This document shows, in pieces, positions 1 to 7,282 of a stretch of DNA of 64,000 nucleotides. The notes under the pieces are model-generated. The model saw nothing but the letters and a program-made list of their open reading frames with translations, was not told the origin of the DNA and searched no databases. Every line of letters starts with the position of its first letter. Positions within the stretch are counted from its first letter, which is position 1. Source of the DNA: Paractinoplanes ovalisporus (GTDB lineage Bacteria > Actinomycetota > Actinomycetes > Mycobacteriales > Micromonosporaceae); NCBI RefSeq assembly GCF_016834655.1, contig NZ_JAENHP010000004.1:248001-312000 (forward strand), read 5' to 3'. Both the position numbers and the translations under genes were made by a program.

Positions 1-2
1 GG

Positions 3-695
3 GCGCTCTTCGCGGTGATGATGGCGGCCGACGCCTCGAGCATCCGGCTCGGGCAGACGGGCGAAGGCTACGGGTTCGGCCGCGGGACCGAGTCGGCCTC
101 GCTGTTCTTCATCGCGCCGACCAGGTCGAACTACGGATTCGAAGCCGCATATCCCGGTCCCCGCGACGACCTCGCGAACGTCGCGTCCCGGCTCGAAGCG
201 GCGGGGTGGCGGGTCGGGGAAAGCTCGGACCACCGGGTGACCGCGGCGCGCGACGGCTGGCGGTTGAGCGCGGACATGCCCGCCGACCCGTCCCGGACGG
301 CCCTTGTGCGGGTGGAGCAGGCGGTGAGCGGATGGGCGTTGGCCCTCGCCGGCGTGTTCTGGCTGATCGGGGCGCTGCTGGGCGCGGGCGTCGCCCGGCT
401 GGTGCGGGGCCGGCTAGGCCGATGGGGAACGTTCGGGTTCGCGCTGCTCAGCGTCAACATCGTCGTGGTGACCGCGCTCATCGCGGGTGACCTCATCGAA
501 TACTTCGGTACGGCGCCGTCGCTGATGTCGGAGCGCATGTGGGGACCCGGGCTGTTCACGGTGGTCGGCGTGCTCATCGTCGCGATCTGGCTGACCGCCA
601 CCCTGATCCGCGGACGCGGGCGGCGGGTGACGTCAGCTGAGGCTGTGGCCGGGGGCCGGGTGAAGTCAGTTGAGGCTGTCGTCGAGGGCGAGTGA
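3..695 (+). CDS. Membrane protein of unknown function, 5' end outside the window
   Basis: The reading frame is already open at the window edge and reads ALFAV before the first possible starts (GTG at 15, ATG at 18 and 21), so this is probably the 3' part of a longer gene. The visible part has a soluble stretch of about 100 residues, then three hydrophobic segments with a basic loop after the first (GVARLVRGRLGRW). I do not recognise a family. The last 20 codons and the stop lie inside the 32-33 bp repeat array that starts at 632, so the C-terminus (SAEAVAGG..VKSVEAVVEGE) is itself repeat-derived and may not be functional sequence. Confidence 0.6.
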   Translation, partial: ALFAVMMAADASSIRLGQTGEGYGFGRGTESASLFFIAPTRSNYGFEAAYPGPRDDLANVASRLEAAGWRVGESSDHRVTAARDGWRLSADMPADPSRTALVRVEQAVSGWALALAGVFWLIGALLGAGVARLVRGRLGRWGTFGFALLSVNIVVVTALIAGDLIEYFGTAPSLMSERMWGPGLFTVVGVLIVAIWLTATLIRGRGRRVTSAEAVAGGRVKSVEAVVEGE

Positions 696-880
696 GGTCG
701 ACTGAGGCTGTGGTCGCGGGCCCGGCGAGGTCAGCTGAGGATGGGGGCCGGGCCGGGCAAGGTCCGCTGAGGCTGTGGTCGCGGGCCCGGCGAGGTCAGC
801 TGAGGTTTGGGGCGGGACGGGCATGGTCAGCCGAGGCTGCGGCCGACGGCCGGGCGGGGTCAGCTGAGGCTGTTGCCGGT
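632..880. repeat. Eight-copy degenerate 32-33 bp tandem array
   Basis: The core GTCAGCTGAGGCTGTGG, or a close variant, recurs at 632, 665, 697, 730, 762, 795, 826 and 859. The spacing is 31-33 bp, about three helical turns. The array fills the space between two convergent genes and runs into both. Copy 2 encodes the end of the plus-strand gene, and copy 8 contains the last codons (NSLS) and stop of the minus-strand gene. It is contiguous without unique spacers, so it is not a CRISPR array. Confidence 0.8.
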
Positions 881-3800
881 GATGGCCGAGGTCAGGACGG
901 TGGCCAAGCCGCCGCCGACCACGGCCGCGGCCAGGCCGACGCTGATCGCCTTCCAGGAGTGGCTGACGAAACGCAGACCGATCGCCACGACGACGCTCAG
1001 CACCAGTGAGATCAGGAACTGGGGGGCGGCCTTGGCGAGCGTCGACAGGGCGTGGCCTTGCGCGCCGGCGCCGACCACGAGCATGTAGGCGACGAACAGA
1101 ACGACCGGGACGCCGTACCAGATGACGGTGTAACCGACCGCGGCGAGTGGGCCGCCGGACTCCTGTTCGCCCTCCTCGTCGTCCGGATCGAGCACGTCGC
1201 TCTTCCGGCCCGTCGGATAGCCGTTGGTGACCGGGCGACGCTCATAGGCCCCCGACGGGCCGTTCCAGCTCGCGCCACCACGCTGCGGCATCGCCGACAC
1301 GTCGCGCGCGACCGGCGAGATCAGCGACGTCGACGTGGTGGATAAGTTTGATTGTCCCGAGACCGCGGCTGAGCCGCCGGCCCGAAAGGGCATGTAGTCC
1401 GAGGTGCCGAATCGTCGGGACTCGCCCTCGGCCAGATCACTCTTGTCGGCCAGGTCGCGTCGCCAGTCGCCGCCACCGCCCTCGCGATAGACGGCGCTGC
1501 CACGGGCGCGTTCCCGGCGTTCCTCGAGCGCCCACGTGGCGGTGTCGGTGAGTTGCCCGTCGTCCGGTTCGTCGAGCGACCACGGTGCGGCTTCACTCCG
1601 GGCCGGTCCGCCGAGCTGCCAGGCCTCGGGGCTCAGCGGCTCGTCACCGGCACCGCGGCGGCGGCCGGAACGGGGTGACTCACCGTACGGGTCGGCGCTG
1701 ACCGGAGGCACGGACGCGGCGCCGGAATATCCATTTCGCGGCGCGCTGACCGGGGCAGAGGCCGAGTAGCCGATCGGTCCGCCCGGAACGCCGCTGGCTG
1801 GAACACCGCTGGCCGGGGCGGCGGGATAGACCGTGGTGGCGTCATCGCCATAGCCGGGAGCGCTGCGCGGGGCACTCGGAAGGGCAGGGCGACCACCGTA
1901 CGGCGTGGAGGTCGCGCTGCCGTAAGCCGTGCCGCTGCGTGGGGCGTTGCCGGGTTCGTCCTGGTAGCCGCGCCCGGCGGACGAGCCATAGCCGCGCCCG
2001 GTCGGCTCGTCGTAGCCGCGCCCGGTCGGCTCGTCGTATCCACGGCCCGTCGGCTCGTCGTAGCCGCGCCCGGTCGCTTCGTCGTATCCACGACCGGTCG
2101 GGGCCGCGTTGCCGCGGCCGGTGGGCGTCGAACCGTAGCTGCCGCCGCGGGGTGGGTCGTAGCGGTCGTCGTCACGGCCGGGTGCGGCGCCATAGCCGCG
2201 GGGCTCGTCGTCCTGGTAGCTGCGGGGCGGCTCGTTGTCCTGGTAGCCGCGGCTGAGAGCGAGTTCGCGGCCGGGTGCTGAGCTGGTCGGTGCGGCGCCG
2301 TAGCTGCGGGGGTCGTCGTCTCGTCCGCGGCCGGGCATGGAGCTGGTCGGCGCGACGCCGAAGCCACGCGGATCGTCGTCGCGTCCCCGGCCCGGCATGG
2401 AGCTCGTGGGCGTGACGCCGTAACCGCGGGGGTCGTCGTCGCGTCCCCGGCCCGGCATGGAGCTCGTGGGCGTGACGCCGTAACCGCGGGGGCCGTCGTC
2501 GCGGCCTCGGCCGGGCATCGAGCTGGTCGGCGCGGCGCTGTATCCGCGGGGGGCGTCATAGCGGTCGTCGTCACGGCCGGGCGCGGTGCCATAGCCGCGG
2601 GGAGGCTCATCCTGATAGCCGCGCCCGGGGGCCGAACTGGTCGGCGCCGCACCGTAGCCGGCCGCTCCACCGTCACGGCCGTAACCGTCTGCGGACCCGG
2701 CGCCGTAGCCGTCGTCGCGGGCGGGGCTGGTCGGCGTGGAGCCGTAACCGGCCAAGGGGGCGGCCGGACCAGCGCCGTAGCCGTTGCGGCCACCGGGAAC
2801 GGAACTCGTGGGCCCTGGCCCATAGCCGTTGGCCGCGCCGGATCCGTACTCGTTGCCGGCTGGGCCGTAGCCGTTGGCCGCACCAGACCCGTACCCGTTG
2901 GCCGCGCTCGACCCGTATCCGTTGTCGCTGCTCGGGACGCTGCCCGCCGGGCCGTAGCCGTTGTCACGGCCGGTCGAGCCGGGGCTGTAACCGGCGGGCG
3001 TGGTGCCGTAGTCGGTCTCGGAATAAGGCGTGGCGCTGCGCGGCGTGGGGCCGGGAGGCAGCGGCGGCGGAGGCGTGTTGCGCCAGCCACCGGTCGTCGG
3101 CTCGGGACGGGCCTCGGGCTGGCGTGCCTCAGGCTGACGTGCCTCGGGCTCGGACGGGGCGGGCGCCGCCGGGAGCGCGCGCGGGCCCTCGCCCATCGCC
3201 TCGCGGCGGGCGGCTTCGCGGCGCCAGGCCAGGATGCGCGGGTCGTCCTCGGAGCGGCTCCACTGGCCGGTGTCGGGGTCGCGGACCCAGCTGCTCGTGT
3301 CGGGTTCGGCCTCCCACGAACCGGTCTGCTCGCGCCAGTCGTTGCCGCCGCCGTTGTATTTGGCCCGGCCGGTCGGCGCGCCACCCGCCGGACCACTGCG
3401 CGGGGCCGAAGCCGGCGCGCTGCCGGGCGCGGCCGGCATGGCGCTGCGAGGAGCCGCGGGCATGGCGCTGCGAGGAGCCGCGGGCATGGCGCTGCGAGGA
3501 GCCGCGGGCATGGCGCTGCGCTGGGCCGAGGGGGGTGCGCTGCGGGGGTCGGCCGGCATGGCGCTGCGCTGGGCCGACGGGGGTGCGCTGCGGGGGTCGG
3601 CCGGCATCGCGCTGCGCTGAGCCGACGGGGGTGCGCTGCGCTGGGCGGGTGGCGGCGCCGGCATCGGGACGGCGCTGAACGTGGCCGTCTCGTCCGGCTC
3701 GGAACGGCGCCGGGGCGCGCGGGGCTCGGCGGGCGCGGCGGCGGCGCCACGCGTCGGATAACCGGGCTCCTCGTCGGCATAGCGGCGACCGCGCTGGCGA

Positions 3801-5086
3801 CGGCCACCGGCGGCCGGGCCCTCCTCGGGCGTGAAGCTCGGGCGCGTCGGTTCCTCGTACGCGTTCGGGAGTGCGCGTCCGGTGGAGGTGTCGTCGCGGC
3901 GGGGCGGTCGGGGAGGCGGCCCGTACGGCGTCGCGGGTGGAATCTGGTAGCCCTGACTATCCCCGTACGACGTGGAAGGGCTCTGTGTGTGGCTTTCGTC
4001 ACGCCGGTTGACGTTGCGGGAGCCGAAGCCCGTGCCGGTGCCCCAGGTGGACGGGGCCGAGGGCGGTGCGGGCGTGTCGCCGTACAGCTGAATGCTGCCG
4101 GTGTCGGTGTGGCGCGCCCAGTTGTCAGTGTTCTCCCAGTTGTCCGAATCGGACCGTGAGCTGGACCACCCCGTACCGCCGGAAGGAGCGGAACCCGGCT
4201 CGGGAGCGCGACGTCGCCCCACCTGGGGTGACTCGTCGCTCGCGCCGCGTCGCCAGGCTGCCCGGTCGTCTTCGCGCACCAGGTGACGGCCGTCGTCGTC
4301 GGGACGCAGCCAGCTGGCGCCGGAGTCGGTGGACGAGCGCTGGTCGGTGAGGTCGGTCCAGGTCGCGGAGCCCTCGATGGCGTCGCGCTGCCACGAGGGC
4401 CGGGAGTTCCACGACGGCTGCTGGGGCGTGGGCTCGACCAGCTGTTGCCAGGAGGGGGAGCTTTCCGCGGGCGTACGGGGGGAGGGCTGTTGCCACGACT
4501 GCTGCTGCGCGGACTGCTGCCAGCTCGGCGTGGTCGTCTCACCGCGGCTACTCGTCGTGCTGGTGTCGCTCGACGGGTCGGCGAACTCCTGCCAGGACGG
4601 GCGGGTGTCGGTGCCCGAGTCGTCGGACCAGGCCGTGCTCGAGAGCGCCGGCTGCGACGCGGGTGTCTCGGCGGAGGGCGGGTAGGAGTCGTTGCCGCCG
4701 GTCTGCCAGGCCTCGGTGGTCGAACGCCAGCCGTGGGAGCCGGTGGTCGAACGCCACTCGGTGGTCTGCCGCCACCGGGCGCCGGTCGCGCGCCACTCGG
4801 CCGTCTCCGTACGCCAGCTCACACCGTCGGGCGGGAACGTGGGGCGGCCGTTGGTCGAGGCGACGTCGGACCAGCGGTTCGCCGGCTCGACGGACTGGTG
4901 CTGATCGGGCGTCTCGGCTTGCTGCGCCCACGCGTCGGCGCGCCGCTGCCAGTCGAGCGCCTCGGCGCTGGGCTGCAGGCTGCCGGTGTCGGTGAGGGAC
5001 GACCATTTAGGTTCAGGATCGCCTAAATCGGGCGAATCTGAGCTGCGGGAGGATCGCGACTCGGCCGCTCGTCGCTCACGCGACAT
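860..5086 (-). CDS. Large low-complexity protein with C-terminal membrane domain (1408 aa)
   Basis: The start is the ATG at 5086 (MSRERRAAES), which has a GGAG 6-9 bases upstream; the frame stays open further upstream, but that extension has no support. Residues 1 to about 1300 are rich in Trp, Ser, Pro, Gly, Arg and Tyr and look disordered. They include Trp repeats (SWQQ, GWRSTTEAW), about nine 8-residue units of the SAMPAAPR type, a 20-residue unit of the type GYGVTPTSSMPG, and GRGYDEPT units. The last 100 residues hold three hydrophobic segments (VIWYGVPVVLFVAYMLVV; FLISLVLSVVVAIGL; ISVGLAAAVVGGGLATVL) and are probably the only folded part. The topology suggests a membrane anchor with a long flexible tail. 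I recognise no family. It is divergent from dnaB across a 430 bp gap. Confidence 0.7.
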   Translation of the reverse strand: MSRERRAAESRSSRSSDSPDLGDPEPKWSSLTDTGSLQPSAEALDWQRRADAWAQQAETPDQHQSVEPANRWSDVASTNGRPTFPPDGVSWRTETAEWRATGARWRQTTEWRSTTGSHGWRSTTEAWQTGGNDSYPPSAETPASQPALSSTAWSDDSGTDTRPSWQEFADPSSDTSTTSSRGETTTPSWQQSAQQQSWQQPSPRTPAESSPSWQQLVEPTPQQPSWNSRPSWQRDAIEGSATWTDLTDQRSSTDSGASWLRPDDDGRHLVREDDRAAWRRGASDESPQVGRRRAPEPGSAPSGGTGWSSSRSDSDNWENTDNWARHTDTGSIQLYGDTPAPPSAPSTWGTGTGFGSRNVNRRDESHTQSPSTSYGDSQGYQIPPATPYGPPPRPPRRDDTSTGRALPNAYEEPTRPSFTPEEGPAAGGRRQRGRRYADEEPGYPTRGAAAAPAEPRAPRRRSEPDETATFSAVPMPAPPPAQRSAPPSAQRSAMPADPRSAPPSAQRSAMPADPRSAPPSAQRSAMPAAPRSAMPAAPRSAMPAAPRSAMPAAPGSAPASAPRSGPAGGAPTGRAKYNGGGNDWREQTGSWEAEPDTSSWVRDPDTGQWSRSEDDPRILAWRREAARREAMGEGPRALPAAPAPSEPEARQPEARQPEARPEPTTGGWRNTPPPPLPPGPTPRSATPYSETDYGTTPAGYSPGSTGRDNGYGPAGSVPSSDNGYGSSAANGYGSGAANGYGPAGNEYGSGAANGYGPGPTSSVPGGRNGYGAGPAAPLAGYGSTPTSPARDDGYGAGSADGYGRDGGAAGYGAAPTSSAPGRGYQDEPPRGYGTAPGRDDDRYDAPRGYSAAPTSSMPGRGRDDGPRGYGVTPTSSMPGRGRDDDPRGYGVTPTSSMPGRGRDDDPRGFGVAPTSSMPGRGRDDDPRSYGAAPTSSAPGRELALSRGYQDNEPPRSYQDDEPRGYGAAPGRDDDRYDPPRGGSYGSTPTGRGNAAPTGRGYDEATGRGYDEPTGRGYDEPTGRGYDEPTGRGYGSSAGRGYQDEPGNAPRSGTAYGSATSTPYGGRPALPSAPRSAPGYGDDATTVYPAAPASGVPASGVPGGPIGYSASAPVSAPRNGYSGAASVPPVSADPYGESPRSGRRRGAGDEPLSPEAWQLGGPARSEAAPWSLDEPDDGQLTDTATWALEERRERARGSAVYREGGGGDWRRDLADKSDLAEGESRRFGTSDYMPFRAGGSAAVSGQSNLSTTSTSLISPVARDVSAMPQRGGASWNGPSGAYERRPVTNGYPTGRKSDVLDPDDEEGEQESGGPLAAVGYTVIWYGVPVVLFVAYMLVVGAGAQGHALSTLAKAAPQFLISLVLSVVVAIGLRFVSHSWKAISVGLAAAVVGGGLATVLTSAITGNSLS
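2281..2520. repeat. Coding 60 bp tandem repeat, four full units
   Basis: Four consecutive 60-base units begin at 2281, 2341, 2401 and 2461, with the middle two nearly identical and partial copies on both sides. Each encodes a 20-residue unit with TPTSSMPGRGRDD in the 1408-residue protein. The near-identity at DNA level points to recent expansion and predicts length variation between strains. Confidence 0.8.
3435..3650. repeat. Coding 24 bp tandem repeat, about nine units
   Basis: GGCATGGCGCTG recurs at 3435, 3459, 3483 and 3507 with almost identical 24-base units, then as alternating unit types at 3555 and 3603. It encodes SAMPAAPR, SAMPADPR and SAPPSAQR octapeptides in the disordered part of the minus-strand protein. 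Confidence 0.8.
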
Positions 5087-5215
5087 GCGGGCTCCGTAGT
5101 CCCACTCCCGTTGGTCCACCTGAAAAGCGTGCCTTTTGAGAGTCGGAACCGCAACGCCTCCGCGCGACGGCTTGCTCACGCCGGGCACCTTTTCGCACTT
5201 GTGCAGGTATTTTTC

Positions 5216-5356
5216 CCCTCCACAGGTGGGGACGACAAAATCCCTGCTCGCAAAGGCGGAACCCGCGTCGTCCCCAGGAGTTGTACACAGGCTGTGCACA
5301 GGGCTGCCCACAGGATCGGGCGGGATGTCCACAGGTTGTCCCGAGGCTCGTCCACC
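5216..5356 (+). promoter_or_regulatory. Cluster of DnaA-box-like nonamers upstream of dnaB; rest of the gap empty
   Basis: The 430 bp gap 5087-5516 between the 1408-residue protein and dnaB contains CCCTCCACA at 5216, TTGTACACA at 5281, CTGTGCACA at 5292, CTGCCCACA at 5304 and ATGTCCACA at 5325, all in the same orientation, plus a weaker TCGTCCACC at 5348. The four central boxes start 11, 12 and 21 bases apart, on one face of the helix. The first fits the actinobacterial DnaA consensus (T/C)(T/C)(A/C/G)TCCACA exactly and the others differ by one or two bases. No gene was found in the gap. A role in DnaA titration or in control of dnaB is inferred. Confidence 0.5.
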
Positions 5357-5516
5357 GGTGCAGTTGGGCAGGTGGGGGGCCGGTTCGTAGAGTGGGTCGG
5401 CCGCACGGGCGGGGCTTGATCGGGAGTTTTCCTGATCATGGTGGTGAGTCAGCCGAAAGTGTCATACCCGGGCTGTTTGATCTGGGTGCACGGTCGGCGA
5501 GCGGAGGGGGACCGGG

Positions 5517-6956
5517 GTGTCGATCACCGACGAGACGCGGCCACCGGCCAAATCGGCCGGCGGCGGGTCCGGGGGCGGCCCCGGTGGCGGTGGGCCCGGC
5601 GGGGGTGGGCCGTCCAGCGGCGGCTCCTTCGACAAGTCCCCACCGCAAGATGTCGCGGCTGAGCAGGGCGTTCTCGGCGGCATGCTGCTGTCGAAAGACG
5701 CGATCGCCGACGTCGTCGAGATCCTCAAGTCGCACGACTTCTACCGTCCGGTCCACAGCACGATCTTCGACGTCATCCTCGACCTCTACGGGCGGGCCGA
5801 ACCGGCCGACGCCTTGACCGTGGCCGCGGCGCTCGCCGACTCGGGTGATCTGCAACGCATCGGCGGCGTGCCCTACCTCCACACGCTGATCGAGAGCGTG
5901 CCGACGGCGGCCAACGCCTCTTATTACGCGCGCATCGTCAGCGAGCGGGCCATCCTGCGCCGCGTCGTCGAGGCCGGCACGAAGATCGTCCAGCTGGGTT
6001 ACGGCGCCAACGGCAACGGCGGGCGCGACGTCGACGACATCGTCGACCTGGCCCAGCAGGCGATCTACGACGTCACCGAGAACCGGGTGAGCGAAGACTT
6101 CGCCGCCCTCGGCGACATGCTGCAGCCCACCCTCGACGAGATCGAGGCGGTCGGCGCCTCGGGCGGCCAGATGAGCGGCGTGCCGACCGGCTTCTCCGAC
6201 CTCGACCGCCTGCTCAACGGCCTGCACGCCGGTCAGCTGATCATCGTGGCCGGGCGCCCCGGTCTCGGCAAGTCGACCGCCAGCATGGACTTCGCGCGCA
6301 ACGCCGCGATCCGCCACAACTGCGCCAGCGCCATCTTCTCGCTCGAAATGAGCAAGATCGAGATGGTCATGCGTCTGCTCTCGGCCGAGGCCCGCGTGCC
6401 GCTGCACGTGCTGCGTTCCGGCCAGCTCACCGACGACGACTGGAGCAAGCTGGCCCGCCGGATGGGCGAGATCAGCGAGGCCCCGATCTTCGTCGACGAC
6501 ACCCCGAACATGAACCTCATGGAGATCCGGGCCAAGGCGCGGCGTCTCAAGCAGCGGCACAACCTGAAGATGCTGGTCATCGACTATCTCCAGCTGATGA
6601 GCTCGCCGAAGCGCACCGAGAGCCGCCAGCAGGAGGTCTCGGAACTCTCTCGTGGCCTGAAGCTGCTGGCCAAAGAGATCGAGTGCCCGGTGATCGCGGT
6701 GTCACAGCTGAACCGTGGTCCCGAGCAGCGCACCGACAAGCGTCCCCAGCTGTCCGACCTGCGCGAGTCCGGCTCGATCGAGCAGGACGCCGACGTGGTC
6801 ATCCTGCTCCACCGCGACGACTACTACGACAAGGAGAGCCCGCGGGCCGGCGAGGCCGACTTCATCGTCGCCAAGCACCGAAACGGCCCCACCGACACCA
6901 TCACCGTGGCCGCGCAGCTGCACTTGTCCCGCTTCGTAGACATGGCCATCGTCTAG
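5517..6956 (+). CDS. dnaB: Replicative DNA helicase DnaB (479 aa)
   Basis: DnaB is the hexameric helicase that unwinds DNA ahead of the replisome and recruits primase. The GTG start at 5517 follows GGAGG at 5503. Residues 10-40 are a Gly/Ser/Pro-rich tail. The N-terminal DnaB domain begins around PPQDVAAEQGVLGGMLL, and the RecA-like ATPase domain has Walker A AGRPGLGKST near residue 246, Walker B with MLVIDYLQLMS, and a C-terminal region with SQLNRGPEQR and SDLRESGSIEQDAD. The length is ordinary and there is no intein, unlike in some actinobacterial DnaB proteins. The usual rplI neighbour is not present upstream. The stop codon interlocks with that of the convergent gene (4 bp overlap at 6953-6956). 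Confidence 0.97.
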   Translation: MSITDETRPPAKSAGGGSGGGPGGGGPGGGGPSSGGSFDKSPPQDVAAEQGVLGGMLLSKDAIADVVEILKSHDFYRPVHSTIFDVILDLYGRAEPADALTVAAALADSGDLQRIGGVPYLHTLIESVPTAANASYYARIVSERAILRRVVEAGTKIVQLGYGANGNGGRDVDDIVDLAQQAIYDVTENRVSEDFAALGDMLQPTLDEIEAVGASGGQMSGVPTGFSDLDRLLNGLHAGQLIIVAGRPGLGKSTASMDFARNAAIRHNCASAIFSLEMSKIEMVMRLLSAEARVPLHVLRSGQLTDDDWSKLARRMGEISEAPIFVDDTPNMNLMEIRAKARRLKQRHNLKMLVIDYLQLMSSPKRTESRQQEVSELSRGLKLLAKEIECPVIAVSQLNRGPEQRTDKRPQLSDLRESGSIEQDADVVILLHRDDYYDKESPRAGEADFIVAKHRNGPTDTITVAAQLHLSRFVDMAIV

Positions 6957-7282
6957 CGCGGCGGACCGTAGTTCCAGCCGTTGCGCTCGCCCTCGTCGGA
7001 CATTTCGGAAAGGGTGGTTTCGTCCGGCAGTTCGGTGTGCAGGATCTCCATCGCGATCTGCTCCGCGGTCTGACGATCGACGGGCCGGCTGCGATGCTGT
7101 TCCATGTCGTCGAAGAGAACGCGAGAAGCGATGTACGGCGCGTAGATCCACTCCCGGTGCGGCGTACTCCAGATGACCGCACGGAGCGGCGCATCGCCGG
7201 GCGCTTGGTAGGCGATCATGCTGGTGATCACGGAAGGGTCATCGCTTCTCAAGACCGCCTTGTAGGCGAAGGTTCCTGTCAT
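6953..7282 (-). CDS. Candidate immunity protein for the upstream polymorphic toxin (109 aa)
   Basis: This small soluble, acidic protein (MTGTFAYKAVLRSDDPS...) has no family I recognise. Its ATG shares one base with the TGA of the toxin gene, so the two are translationally coupled. It is the last gene of the operon, the normal place for the cognate immunity gene in polymorphic toxin loci. The base composition is visibly less GC-rich than the surroundings and matches the toxin C-terminal region, which suggests the two were acquired together. The immunity function is inferred from position and size only. Confidence 0.6.
   Translation of the reverse strand: MTGTFAYKAVLRSDDPSVITSMIAYQAPGDAPLRAVIWSTPHREWIYAPYIASRVLFDDMEQHRSRPVDRQTAEQIAMEILHTELPDETTLSEMSDEGERNGWNYGPPR

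Noticed and set aside
1633..4542. A 969-codon open frame on the minus strand inside the 1408-residue gene
   Set aside because: It is rich in Arg/Pro/Ala, has no recognisable domain or start signal, and follows from the high GC of the real frame.
5087..5516. Chromosomal origin (oriC)
   Set aside because: DnaA-box-like sequences are present, but dnaA, dnaN and an A/T-rich unwinding element are absent, so origin function is not claimed.
5517..6956. Intein in DnaB
   Set aside because: The protein is of ordinary length and the Walker A and B regions are uninterrupted.
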